In this document: positions 27,864-35,854 of the stretch, in pieces
How the letters are laid out: each line of letters begins with the position of its first letter
Position numbering within the stretch: the first letter of the stretch is position 1
Assembly: GCA_015058405.1 (NCBI GenBank)
Contig: SVCL01000052.1
Location: 1 to 53,381, forward strand
From: Clostridium sp.
GTDB taxonomy: Bacteria > Bacillota > Clostridia > Clostridiales > Clostridiaceae
Length of the DNA stretch: 53,381 nt
Direction: 5' to 3'
Made by a program: the position numbers and the translations under genes
Notes under the pieces: generated by a model
Seen by the model: only the letters and a program-made list of their open reading frames with translations
Database searches by the model: none
What the model was told of the DNA's origin: nothing

Positions 27864-29396
27864 CTAAACATTAACTTTCTTTTTTACCATAGTAATTATT
27901 TCTTTGATTTCTTCTAATCTCAAAATTACTATTACTATAAAATAACTTATTGCTCCTATTAAGGCACCACTTATTATATGTACAATCTTTGGCATATTAC
28001 TTGTAAAACTACTAAACTTAGTTACTACCACTGCCATTACTAATGTAGCTATTATAACCTTTATAAGTTTCAAAGATAATTCTTTTATATTTAATCTACC
28101 TTGCAGCTTTATTATATTTATAAATAAAAGTATTGATGTAACTACCATGGCTAATGATGATGCTAGAGAAACCCCTAAAATTCCTAGTCTTTTTGATAAA
28201 GTTATACTTAAAATCACATTTACCACTACTCCTATTATTCCATTAAAAGCTGTAATCTTAGTTTTTCCCATAGAAAATAAGGTAGAATTTAATACATCTC
28301 TTACTCCTGTAAAAAACAATCCTACTGAATATCCTATTAATGCTAAAGTAGTTAAATTAGCTGCATCAACTGTGAACTTTCCTCTTAAATATACAATCTC
28401 TACAATATCTTGCCCATAAACCAATAAACCTATTGTCATTGGCGTTAAGAATATAGCTAAAAATACTATAGTTTGTGATAGTACTTTTATAAATTCTTCA
28501 TTTTTACCTTCATTTAATCTATTAACTAAAGTTGGGTATATTACTGTTGTTATAGCTGTTGTAAAAACAGTATTTGCAAAAGTTATTAATAACTGAGCAT
28601 TATCTAAGGTAGCAACTACCCCATCTCCAAGTCCAGAGGCAATATTCTTATCTACTACCATATTTAAAGAATTAGCTCCTGCACCAACTACTACTGGTAA
28701 TATTATTATAAGAATCTTTTTTATTCTTTCATCTTTTAAATTAATAAAAGGCTTATATATATATCCATGACTTATAAGTGAAGGTACTTGAACTGCTACT
28801 CTTAAAAAATTACCTATTACGTTAGCTACTGTAACTCCATATATATTAAAATCTTTTACTATTAACAAATATAAAATTATAGGCAAATTAAAAAATAATC
28901 CAAGTATTGATGGAATAACAAAGTCTTCATGAACCTGTAATAAAGCTGTAAAACAAGCATTTACAGATAAAAATAGTAGATTAAATAATGTTATTCTAGC
29001 AAGCTTAGTAGTTAATAAAATTGTTTCTGGATTTGCCTTGTTACTATCTGTTAGTAAAGCTACTATCTGCTCCGGGAAAAAACTTGCTACTACAAATATG
29101 GCAAAAGACAAAATAAACAAAATGCTTATTATATTATTTGCAAACTTATGCATTTCATCTTTTCCTTTTTCCACTTTTATCTTACTAAGCATAGGTAAAA
29201 ACGCTGTTGATATAGCAAGACCAACTAAAGTAAATATAGTGTCCGGTATAGATGCAGCAATCTTATACGAATCCACATATACACCAGCTCCAAAATTATT
29301 AGTAATTAATATATCTCTAAAAAAGCCAATAAATTTACTTATTAACGTTACAAACATTATAATAGCAGTTGATTTTATTAAACTTCCTTTTTGCAA
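27864..29396 (-). CDS. murJ: MurJ/MviN-family lipid flippase
   Basis: The 510-residue protein has about 14 membrane segments of the MOP superfamily. The start TTIMFVTLISKFIGFFRDIL-like block (here STAIIMFVTLISKFIGFFRD) and the internal GVYVDSYKIAASIPDTIF are typical of MurJ. The family flips lipid II, and some relatives act on other lipid-linked glycans. Since it is embedded among glycosyltransferases and TagA/WecG and away from the mur cluster, it may handle a secondary wall polymer instead of, or in addition to, lipid II. The start is a TTG with AGGTG upstream; no ATG is well placed. Confidence 0.88.
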   Translation of the reverse strand: MQKGSLIKSTAIIMFVTLISKFIGFFRDILITNNFGAGVYVDSYKIAASIPDTIFTLVGLAISTAFLPMLSKIKVEKGKDEMHKFANNIISILFILSFAIFVVASFFPEQIVALLTDSNKANPETILLTTKLARITLFNLLFLSVNACFTALLQVHEDFVIPSILGLFFNLPIILYLLIVKDFNIYGVTVANVIGNFLRVAVQVPSLISHGYIYKPFINLKDERIKKILIIILPVVVGAGANSLNMVVDKNIASGLGDGVVATLDNAQLLITFANTVFTTAITTVIYPTLVNRLNEGKNEEFIKVLSQTIVFLAIFLTPMTIGLLVYGQDIVEIVYLRGKFTVDAANLTTLALIGYSVGLFFTGVRDVLNSTLFSMGKTKITAFNGIIGVVVNVILSITLSKRLGILGVSLASSLAMVVTSILLFINIIKLQGRLNIKELSLKLIKVIIATLVMAVVVTKFSSFTSNMPKIVHIISGALIGAISYFIVIVILRLEEIKEIITMVKKKVNV

Positions 29397-29410
29397 CTTT
29401 TAAACACCTA

Positions 29411-30118
29411 CTATCTATTTTTGGCTACAAGCCATAAAAATTTAGGTATAGCACCTAGTCTCTTTATTCTCCAAGGTTCCTTAGCTACTCTATATACCCA
29501 TTCCAAACCTAACTTTATCATCCACTTAGGTGCCCTTTCAAGCTTACCTGCAAATATATCAAAGCTTCCCCCAACACCCATATAAACTTTGCAGTTAGTA
29601 TCATCTTTAATTAAGTTTATAAATTTCTCTTGTCTTGGGGAACCCATGGCAACAAATATTGCCCATGGATTCTTAGACTTTATATCATTAATTATGTCAT
29701 CACAATTATTCAAATCAAAAAAGCCATTGTGATATCCTAATATATTTATTCCTTTAAAATCCTTTTTAATATTTTTCACACATTCTTTTACTACCTCTTC
29801 TTCTGCACCTAAAAGATAAATACCTTTACCTTCTCTTATAGACTGTAGTAATACTTCATGCATAACTTCAATACCTGCTATCTTTTCCTTTACAGGTTCC
29901 TTTACTATTTTAGAAGCTAGAACAGTTCCAACCCCATCTGGAATAATTATTGCATCACCTGCATTAAAAGTACTATTTAGCTTTTCATCATTTAATCCAT
30001 TAAAAAGCACTTCTGGATTTCCTGAGATTATGTTATTTTTATCTCTTTTTAATATTTCTTTTATAAACTCTTCTTTTGTCCCATTAAAAACCTTATATCC
30101 CAATATGTTAGTATACAT
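29411..30118 (-). CDS. TagA/WecG-family glycosyltransferase (GT26)
   Basis: The 235-residue protein matches the WecG/TagA/CpsF family. Members transfer N-acetylmannosamine(-uronic acid) to undecaprenyl-diphospho-GlcNAc, the committed step of wall teichoic acid linkage units in Bacillus. Motifs include ISGNPEVLFNGL, DAIIIPDGVGTVLAS with the catalytic-site aspartate, IYLLGAEEEVVKEC and FVAMGSPRQEKFI. This provides the strongest clue that the surrounding operon builds a lipid-linked wall polymer. No TagO or TagB/F homologue is present here. Confidence 0.9.
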   Translation of the reverse strand: MYTNILGYKVFNGTKEEFIKEILKRDKNNIISGNPEVLFNGLNDEKLNSTFNAGDAIIIPDGVGTVLASKIVKEPVKEKIAGIEVMHEVLLQSIREGKGIYLLGAEEEVVKECVKNIKKDFKGINILGYHNGFFDLNNCDDIINDIKSKNPWAIFVAMGSPRQEKFINLIKDDTNCKVYMGVGGSFDIFAGKLERAPKWMIKLGLEWVYRVAKEPWRIKRLGAIPKFLWLVAKNR

Positions 30119-30128
30119 AATTACTCCT

Positions 30129-31217
30129 TTATTTTAATAACATTCTTTCTATTTGTTGAACAATTTCATCATTTGGATCTAACTTCTTAGCTATATCTAA
30201 ATGTAGTTTTGCCTCTTCTTCTTTTCCCATATTTAAATAACACATTACTATATTAGTACATGTCTCAACATCCTTTGAAGCTTCAAAAGCCTTTCTAAAG
30301 TACTTAACAGCTTCTTCATAGTCACCTAAACAAGCATGATTAATTCCTAATTCGTTTACTACTTCTAAAATACCTGATTCTATAGCTAAACTTTCGTTTA
30401 GATAGTATATAGCTTTTTCATAATTTTCAAGCTTTCTATAAGCTACTGCTAAGTAATAGTAAAGTAGAGGATTTCCTTCAAAAGAATCAACTAATGATAA
30501 TAACATTCCTACAGCTTTTTCTGGACTTTCATCTAATATTTCTATAGCCTTTTCATAAGTAGTAACATTATTAATATCAGTCATTATACCTTTAATTTCA
30601 TCTGTAACTTCTCCACCCTTATTTACATATTCATTTATTTCTACTTTAGCACCTGCGAAGTCTCCTTTAGCCTTTAATACTAAAGCTTTATATAAATATG
30701 GTTCAGGCATCTTGTCAAATTCTTCTTTACCTTCTTCTATATCTAGTAATAAAGTATCAGAAAATGCACTATCCTTTTCTCTTAAAGCTTCTCCTATTAA
30801 TAAAAGTTTTTTATAATATTCTTCGTTTCCTGTAGCAGTAAATAAACCTTTTACTAAAAGATATGCTTCTGTTAATTCATTTTCTTTTATTCTATTAGCT
30901 ACTAAAGCCTTACCACATTCTTCACTTTCCTTTATATTGTTTAAGATTATTATATAGTCTTCACAATAGCTAATATTGCTATCTGCTCCAAGAGCAGTTA
31001 ACATTCCTTCTATAAAATAATATATTGGCAAGTTATTTATTTTTAATTCATCATTAACATTACTAGTAATATATCTTGAGCTAATTGGAATATATAAGTC
31101 TTGAGTCTTTATAGAAACATTAGAAGGTATATTAACGCTTTTCTTAAATCCTTCCCAATTCATTTCTAAAAATAATAATTTACTTAACTTTTCTTTAAAT
31201 ATTGCTTTATAATCCAT
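30129..31217 (-). CDS. Tetratricopeptide-repeat protein
   Basis: The 362-residue protein has no signal peptide. Its C-terminal half (about 165-360) contains TPR units such as LLYYYLAVAYRKLENYEKAI, HACLGDYEEAVKYFRKAFEA and VMCYLNMGKEEEAKLHLD. The first 130 residues are not recognisable. TPR proteins act as protein-binding scaffolds. As the first gene of the glycan operon it could organise the glycosyltransferases at the membrane, but that is inference. A TATAAT without a good -35 lies about 30 bp upstream, partly within the terminator region of the preceding gene. Confidence 0.8.
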   Translation of the reverse strand: MDYKAIFKEKLSKLLFLEMNWEGFKKSVNIPSNVSIKTQDLYIPISSRYITSNVNDELKINNLPIYYFIEGMLTALGADSNISYCEDYIIILNNIKESEECGKALVANRIKENELTEAYLLVKGLFTATGNEEYYKKLLLIGEALREKDSAFSDTLLLDIEEGKEEFDKMPEPYLYKALVLKAKGDFAGAKVEINEYVNKGGEVTDEIKGIMTDINNVTTYEKAIEILDESPEKAVGMLLSLVDSFEGNPLLYYYLAVAYRKLENYEKAIYYLNESLAIESGILEVVNELGINHACLGDYEEAVKYFRKAFEASKDVETCTNIVMCYLNMGKEEEAKLHLDIAKKLDPNDEIVQQIERMLLK

Positions 31218-31261
31218 TTTGGCACCACCTATGTTTTTATGTCTCTTATCATTATACCCTA

Positions 31262-31303
31262 AAATGCAAAAAATGCTATCATCTTTATAGATGATAGCAT
31301 TTT
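31262..31303 (-). terminator. Intrinsic terminator of the phosphoglucomutase gene
   Basis: The 14-bp perfect stem (31270-31283 with 31290-31303) is followed on the minus strand by a T-run. It lies 14 bp past the stop. Confidence 0.9.
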
Positions 31304-31316
31304 ACCTAATGCAGTA

Positions 31317-33041
31317 CTATTTTAAGTTAGCATTAATTATTTCCATTACTTTTTCTTTAAATCTAGCAACTTCACTTTCTGCGTTTTCTAAGCTTGTTCC
31401 TCTAACAGCTAAGTAAACTTTCATTTTTGGTTCTGTACCTGAAGGTCTAACTACAAAGTATGAACCATCTTCAAGTATAAACTTTAATACATTTGAAGTT
31501 GGAAGATCTATTTCCTTATTAGCTCCAGTTAATAGATTTTCTTCTTTCTTTAACTTATAATCTAACTTAGTTTCAACTTTTACTCCATCAACTTCTGTTA
31601 ATACAGTATTTCTTAAAGCTTCTATACAAGCAGCTATTTTTTCTTGACCTTCTTTTCCTGCAAGTTCTAATGAAACTAATTCTTCTTTAAAGAAACCATA
31701 TTTATTGTAAAGGTTAATTAAAGCTTCATAAAGACTCATACCTTGTTCTTTATAGTATAAAGTCATTTCTGCTATAAGCATTGAAGCAATAACAGCATCT
31801 TTATCTCTTACAAAGTCTCCAGCTAAATATCCATAGCTTTCTTCAAATCCAAATAAGTATGTCTTATCTCCAGTTGTATTAAATTGTTGGATTTTTTCAC
31901 CTATATATTTAAATCCAGTTAATACATCCATGATTTCTATTCCATAGCTTTCAGCTATCTTTCTAGCACCTTCTGTTGTAACTATTGTCTTTATTACAAC
32001 ACCATTAGAAGGTAACTTTCCTGTTTCTTTTAATGAACTTAATACATAATTAGTTAAAAGTAAACCTGTTTGGTTTCCTGTTAATACTTTGTATTGTCCA
32101 GCTCCAACATTAACGATTACACCTATTCTATCACAATCTGGATCTGTACCAAATATTATATCTGGTGTTTCGCTCTTAGCCATTTCTAAAGCTAATTCAA
32201 ATACTTGAGCAGCTTCTGGATTTGGATATGGAGTTGTTGGGAAGTTTCCATCTGGAGCTTCTTGTTCTTTTACAACTTTAACATTTTCATATCCTAGTTC
32301 ACTTAAAACTCTTCTAACTGGTATATTTCCACTTCCGTGAATTGGAGTATAAATTATCTTTAAATCTTTAGCTTTATTCTTTACTAAATCTTCTCTAATA
32401 GTTAAAGCTTTAACTTTTTCTATATATGCTTTATCTACATCTTCTCCAATATAATTTAAAAGACCTTTTTCAATTGCTTCGCCTTCTGTTATTGTCTTAA
32501 TAGATTCAAAATTTTCTATAGCGTTAACGGCTGATATTATTTTATTAGCTTTTACATCAGTTACTTGTCCACCAAATTCGTCATAAACTTTGTACCCATT
32601 ATATTGTTTAGGATTATGTGATGCAGTTACAACTATACCACCTTGACAATTTAAGTGTCTAACAGTAAATGAAAGTACTGGTGTTGGTCTTAAACTTTCA
32701 TATAAGTAAACCTTTATTCCATTAGCACATAATGTTAATGCTGCAGATTTTGCAAATTCATCTGACATATTTCTTGAGTCATATGCTATTGCTACAGATG
32801 GTTCGTCAAAATTTTCATTTAAATAATTAGCAAATCCTTGTGTAGCCTTTGATACTGTATAGATATTCATTCTATTGCTACCAGCACCTATTACTCCTCT
32901 TAATCCACCTGTTCCAAATTCTAGATCCTTATAAAATCTATCTTCTATTTCTTTTTCGTCTTGTATATTACGTAGCTCATTCTTTATTTCTTCGCTTATT
33001 ATGCTTGAATTTAACCAGCTTTCATATTTTTCTTTATACAC
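31317..33041 (-). CDS. pgcA: Alpha-phosphoglucomutase / phosphomannomutase
   Basis: The 574-residue alpha-D-phosphohexomutase interconverts hexose-1- and 6-phosphates, feeding UDP-glucose and wall glycan synthesis. The phosphoserine loop is VVTASHNPKQYNGYKVYD near residue 140, the metal loop GTDPDCDRIG near residue 303, and the sugar-binding loop FGFEESYGYLAGDFVRDKDA near 400. The phosphate-binding RPSGTEPKMKVY is near 545. The start is the GTG preceded by GAGGAGGGG (protein MYKEKYESWL). It is monocistronic and lies immediately upstream of the glycan operon, with which it may be functionally linked. Confidence 0.93.
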   Translation of the reverse strand: MYKEKYESWLNSSIISEEIKNELRNIQDEKEIEDRFYKDLEFGTGGLRGVIGAGSNRMNIYTVSKATQGFANYLNENFDEPSVAIAYDSRNMSDEFAKSAALTLCANGIKVYLYESLRPTPVLSFTVRHLNCQGGIVVTASHNPKQYNGYKVYDEFGGQVTDVKANKIISAVNAIENFESIKTITEGEAIEKGLLNYIGEDVDKAYIEKVKALTIREDLVKNKAKDLKIIYTPIHGSGNIPVRRVLSELGYENVKVVKEQEAPDGNFPTTPYPNPEAAQVFELALEMAKSETPDIIFGTDPDCDRIGVIVNVGAGQYKVLTGNQTGLLLTNYVLSSLKETGKLPSNGVVIKTIVTTEGARKIAESYGIEIMDVLTGFKYIGEKIQQFNTTGDKTYLFGFEESYGYLAGDFVRDKDAVIASMLIAEMTLYYKEQGMSLYEALINLYNKYGFFKEELVSLELAGKEGQEKIAACIEALRNTVLTEVDGVKVETKLDYKLKKEENLLTGANKEIDLPTSNVLKFILEDGSYFVVRPSGTEPKMKVYLAVRGTSLENAESEVARFKEKVMEIINANLK

Positions 33042-33073
33042 TAATACCCCTCCTCTTCGTCTTATCAAATTAT

Positions 33074-33101
33074 ATTATACATCATATCTAACATTTTACA
33101 A
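33074..33101 (-). promoter_or_regulatory. SigA-type promoter for the phosphoglucomutase gene
   Basis: On the minus strand TTGTAA (33096-33101) and a perfect TATAAT (33074-33079) are separated by 16 bp, about 35 bp before the GTG start. Confidence 0.55.
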
Positions 33102-33168
33102 TGGGCAAGGTAAAAAATTTACATTTTCTTCCACTTGACAAATTCATATTTCCTTGCCCCTTAATTTT

Positions 33169-33783
33169 TTATTCTTCTACGCTATCATTATTACTTGTAT
33201 TATCTGACACTTCTTCAGCTTGTAAATCAGAAGTTAGTTTCTTTTCATTACTTATAGCAGCTATTACACTATTAAGATCATCAACTATTGATAATTCTTC
33301 TCCTACTTCTAAGTCTGATAATTTATATACAGAACCTAGTATACCACTAGATACATCCAGCTTTATTGTTTTAGGCAATTGGTCAGCTCTGCAATTAACT
33401 TTAACTGAAGCCTTTTCCTTTTGTAAAACTGCACCTTTTCTATTTAACCATTCTTCTCCAATAAATTGAATTGGTACTTCTGATTGTATCATTTTATTTG
33501 CTGATACTTCTTCTAAATCTATATGGATAATCTTATGACTTACAGGATCTCTTTGTACTTCTTTTAAAACAGCTTGTTGACTTACTCCGTTAAAATCAAA
33601 ATTTATTATACCATGATCTCCTGTATGAGATATTTCTTTTCCAAGTTCTAATTCTCCAACTTCAAATAAAAGATTTCCTATTTCTTTTCCGTACAAAACT
33701 CCTGGAATTAATCCTTTATTTCTTTCCTTTCTAGCTACATGGCCTGTTTTTATATTTCTCTCCTTTAATTTTAAATTATTCAA
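33169..33783 (-). CDS. rplY: Ribosomal protein L25/Ctc (TL5 form)
   Basis: The 204-residue two-domain form of L25 binds 5S rRNA. The N-terminal L25 domain (residues 1-92) shows GLIPGVLYGKE and ISHTGDHGIINF. The C-terminal beta domain (about 95-185) ends with DDLNSVIAAISNEKK, followed by an acidic tail. In Bacillus the homologue Ctc is a general stress protein. No pth gene follows, although the pair is common elsewhere. The downstream gap has a long-range 8-bp GC stem but no clear terminator. Confidence 0.93.
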   Translation of the reverse strand: MNNLKLKERNIKTGHVARKERNKGLIPGVLYGKEIGNLLFEVGELELGKEISHTGDHGIINFDFNGVSQQAVLKEVQRDPVSHKIIHIDLEEVSANKMIQSEVPIQFIGEEWLNRKGAVLQKEKASVKVNCRADQLPKTIKLDVSSGILGSVYKLSDLEVGEELSIVDDLNSVIAAISNEKKLTSDLQAEEVSDNTSNNDSVEE

Positions 33784-33924
33784 AATTTTCCACTCCTTAT
33801 TTTTTAAACTCTTCTTTAATTATTCCAATAAGTTAATAAATTTATACAAAAGAATTTAAATTTCCCATAGTTTTTTTGTTAGGAGTAGAAATTTTTTTAG
33901 TAATATATCACAAATATTCTTATA

Positions 33925-34365
33925 TTACTTATTATTTTTTGAATATTCTTCATCGGAAATTACTTCTATACCGGATTCCCTTAAGATTTTACAAGTTAAA
34001 CCTTCTCCTTTTATCTTCTTTCCTGTAAAAGTACCATCATATATAAAATTGCATCCACATGAAGGACTTCCTTCTTTTAATATAGCTTTTTTAATATTAG
34101 ATACTCTTGCTATATTTAGTACTTCTTTAGCACCTTTTATAAATTCATTTGTAACATCCTCATTATCAGTATTCACTACCTTAATAGTATCTCCATCTTT
34201 TACAATTTCTGATGGCTTTCTTGGGGTAGTAAGACCACCTAACTGTTCTGGGCATACTAAAAGTGCCTTATTACATTTTAATAATCTCATACAATCTTCA
34301 TTCAAATTATTCTTACCACTATATTTGCAGTTTACCCCACATAAACAAGCACTTACTATATACAT
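33925..34365 (-). CDS. DUF523 cysteine-rich protein
   Basis: The 146-residue protein has the full DUF523 pattern: SACLCGVNCKYSGKNN at the N-terminus, LLVCPEQLGGLTTPRKPSEI near residue 35, and KEGSPSCGCNFIYDGTFTG near residue 97. Six conserved-position cysteines suggest a metal or Fe-S site. The family lacks an established function. It is the last conserved gene before the decayed island. Confidence 0.9.
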   Translation of the reverse strand: MYIVSACLCGVNCKYSGKNNLNEDCMRLLKCNKALLVCPEQLGGLTTPRKPSEIVKDGDTIKVVNTDNEDVTNEFIKGAKEVLNIARVSNIKKAILKEGSPSCGCNFIYDGTFTGKKIKGEGLTCKILRESGIEVISDEEYSKNNK

Positions 34366-34413
34366 AACTTCACCTCATTTTTTCTTAACTAATAAACTAT
34401 ACTTTCAATAAAT

Positions 34414-34551
34414 TTAAAATAGTAAAACCATATCATCATATTTTATATATAATAACATAAAAAATTTATATTGCGCAATCAGAGTTTCAACTTCATTATT
34501 ATAAGCTATATCTAACTCTTTATATAATTTCTTTTTAAAAAGCAAAATCAT
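34414..34551 (-). CDS. Orphan 45-codon ORF abutting the IS200 end (possible fragment)
   Basis: A minus-strand frame of 45 residues starts MILLFKKKLYKELDIAYNNE and ends with a hydrophobic tail. Its ATG sits exactly where the IS right-end hairpin begins, and no ribosome site precedes it. It may be the 3' remnant of a gene interrupted by the IS insertion. I do not recognise the family. Confidence 0.35.
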   Translation of the reverse strand: MILLFKKKLYKELDIAYNNEVETLIAQYKFFMLLYIKYDDMVLLF

Positions 34552-34654
34552 AACTACCCGTTAAACGGGTGGCTTGCACTGCGACTATAAGCCTTTGGTC
34601 TTTGACCAGCGCCTTAAGGCGCCTGGCTTTCACCTCGTTCAAGCTACGCTTTTG

Positions 34655-35108
34655 TTACCTGCCATCCTTAAAAGAGTCTTCATACTCTTTTAAACTTAAT
34701 TTATCTTTTATTTGGTCTTGTTTTTCTTGATTTCTAATATACTTTCTTTTTGTTGCATCATTTAATCCTACAGTACTTACATAATATCCTTCCGACCAGA
34801 AATGTCTATTTCCAAATCTATATTTCAAATTTGCATGTCTCTCAAATATCATTAATGCACTTTTTCCTTTTAAATATCCCATAAATGATACTACGCTTAT
34901 CTTCGAAGGTATTGAAACTAACATATATATATGAATCAGGCATGAGATGTCCTTCTATTATTTCTACTCCTTTATAATTACACAAAGCTATAATTACTTC
35001 TTTTACGCTTTGTTTATATCGATTGTAAATTACCTTTCTTCTGAACTTTGGAGTAAATATTATATGATACTTGCACATCCATTTTGTGTGTGCTAAACTT
35101 TTATCCAT
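34655..35108 (-). pseudogene. tnpA: TnpA (IS200/IS605) transposase, frameshifted in the HUH motif
   Basis: The N-terminal frame (start 35108, MDKSLAHTKWMCKYHIIFTPKFRRK) and C-terminal frame (ending 34655) together make a full Y1 transposase of about 150 residues. The expected active-site block is PDHIHMLVSIP. Here the DNA reads cctgattcatatatatatg. An inserted T after the aspartate codon causes the frameshift, and the second histidine codon reads TAT (Tyr). The C-terminal half keeps YFWSEGYY-like (HFWSEGYYVSTVG) and the nucleophile region KYIRNQEKQD. Both the frameshift and the His-to-Tyr change would inactivate it. Confidence 0.85.
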
Positions 35109-35180
35109 AAAAACTCACCTTTCTTTCGATTATTTATAGTAGCTTGAACACTTCTATTATAATCGAAAGGGTGAGTTTTC
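35109..35180 (-). promoter_or_regulatory. tnpA leader hairpin sequestering the ribosome site
   Basis: The left arm aaaactcacc... (35109-35124) pairs with ...gggtgagtttt (35160-35179) in a stem of about 20 bp with a small bulge. On the minus-strand transcript the distal arm contains AAAGGTGAG, directly upstream of the tnpA ATG, so the ribosome site would be buried. This is the known translational silencing design of IS200. Confidence 0.7.
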
Positions 35181-35267
35181 TTTTGATATGACCACATTAT
35201 TATCCACCCGCATAGCAGGTGGTTTTATGTTTCACTTCGTTCAACAGACTAAAGTCCATAATAAAAG

Positions 35268-35352
35268 AAATTAGCTCCATATGTTATTATTAAATTACAA
35301 CCACAAAAAACATACAAAGGAGCTAACCTCATGAAAATGATGATCTAACAGC
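35268..35352 (+). mobile_element. Remnant of a second insertion-like element
   Basis: An imperfect inverted repeat (ttagctccatatgtt at 35273, aacatacaaaggagctaa near 35308) surrounds a short AT spacer. The second arm provides an AGGAG site before an ATG that stops after five codons. One extra A would open MKNDDLTASLLSNN, resembling the start of a coding sequence. This looks like the 5' stub of an IS; the family is not recognised. Confidence 0.35.
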
Positions 35353-35363
35353 AAGTCTTTTAT

Positions 35364-35684
35364 CTAATAACTGCAAATATTTATTTCTTTTAAAATACTT
35401 TCTTTCATCTCATCAGAAAATTTTCCACTAAGTAATCTATTATGAATTTCATCAATAGTATCGATCATACTATCTACATTATCTTCATTAACAATATTAA
35501 ATAGATTTTTAATGTCTTCTTCTAAATCATTATATTGTATATATTTACGATAAAAGTCTGAAGTTACAACTCCACCACAAGGAACATTCATTCCTATGTC
35601 TATAGCTCTTTTTAAGTTGTAACCTTTCCCCCCAACTTTATAGAACATATCTTTTTTGATTTTTTCAAAACTTACAAAATACAT
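35364..35684 (-). pseudogene. N-terminal fragment of a PEP-synthase/PPDK-like enzyme
   Basis: The 106-residue frame matches the start of the PPDK_N (PEP-utilising ATP-binding) domain, with VGGKGYNLKRAIDIGMNVPCG and VVTSDFYRKYI. Intact members have 700-900 residues. The frame ends abruptly at the junction with IS-like sequence, so the ATP-grasp, histidine and PEP domains are lost. The ATG and its N-terminal part look intact. It begins nine bases after the carrier-protein remnant. Confidence 0.75.
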
Positions 35685-35692
35685 TTTTAATA

Positions 35693-35831
35693 TTATTTTG
35701 CTATATTATTAATAATCTTTTCTAATAAGTCTTTTATTGTAAGGTTGTCTGTATCTTCTTCTTCAAATAATTCATCTACTTCAACATCAATACCTAAGTC
35801 CATTTCAGCTCTACTTAATATAGATGCCAAT
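35693..35831 (-). pseudogene. C-terminal remnant of an acyl/peptidyl carrier protein
   Basis: A minus-strand frame of about 45 codons reads ASILSRAEMDLGIDVEVDEL then FEEEDTDNLTIKDLLEKI and ends at a TAA at 35693-35695. This fits helices II to IV of a phosphopantetheinyl carrier protein. The helix II start with the DSL serine is missing, and a stop precedes the frame. The deletion endpoint lies within about 20 bp of the plsC-like stop. Assignment is from the pattern of the three helices, not from an alignment. Confidence 0.55.
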
Positions 35832-35854
35832 AACTTATATTATTTATTTACAAA

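Larger units (their letters stand above)
34555..35245 (-). mobile_element. IS200/IS605-family element with dead transposase
   Basis: The element carries a single tnpA-type gene and no tnpB. The right end (34555-34640) has the hairpin acccgttaaacgggt at 34556-34570 and a second palindrome centred on gcgccttaaggcgc near 34616, typical of the structured single-stranded ends recognised by TnpA. The left end has the hairpin 35204-35222 (ccacc / ggtgg). Related sequences tttcac(c/t)tcgttcaa occur at 34628 and 35230, near both ends. The outer boundaries are estimated; the target tetranucleotide was not identified. Confidence 0.8.

Noticed and set aside
33103..33168. Terminator after the L25 gene
   Set aside because: An 8-bp stem (gggcaagg / ccttgccc) spans a loop of about 45 nt and is not followed by a T-run.
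33890..33925. Hairpin at the DUF523 stop as terminator
   Set aside because: The 9-bp A/T stem is followed on the minus strand by an A-run, not a T-run.
34555..34655. Guide (omega) RNA of an IS605-type element
   Set aside because: The structured region is GC-rich and could suggest an omega RNA, but no tnpB is present and the hairpins are explained as TnpA-recognised ends.
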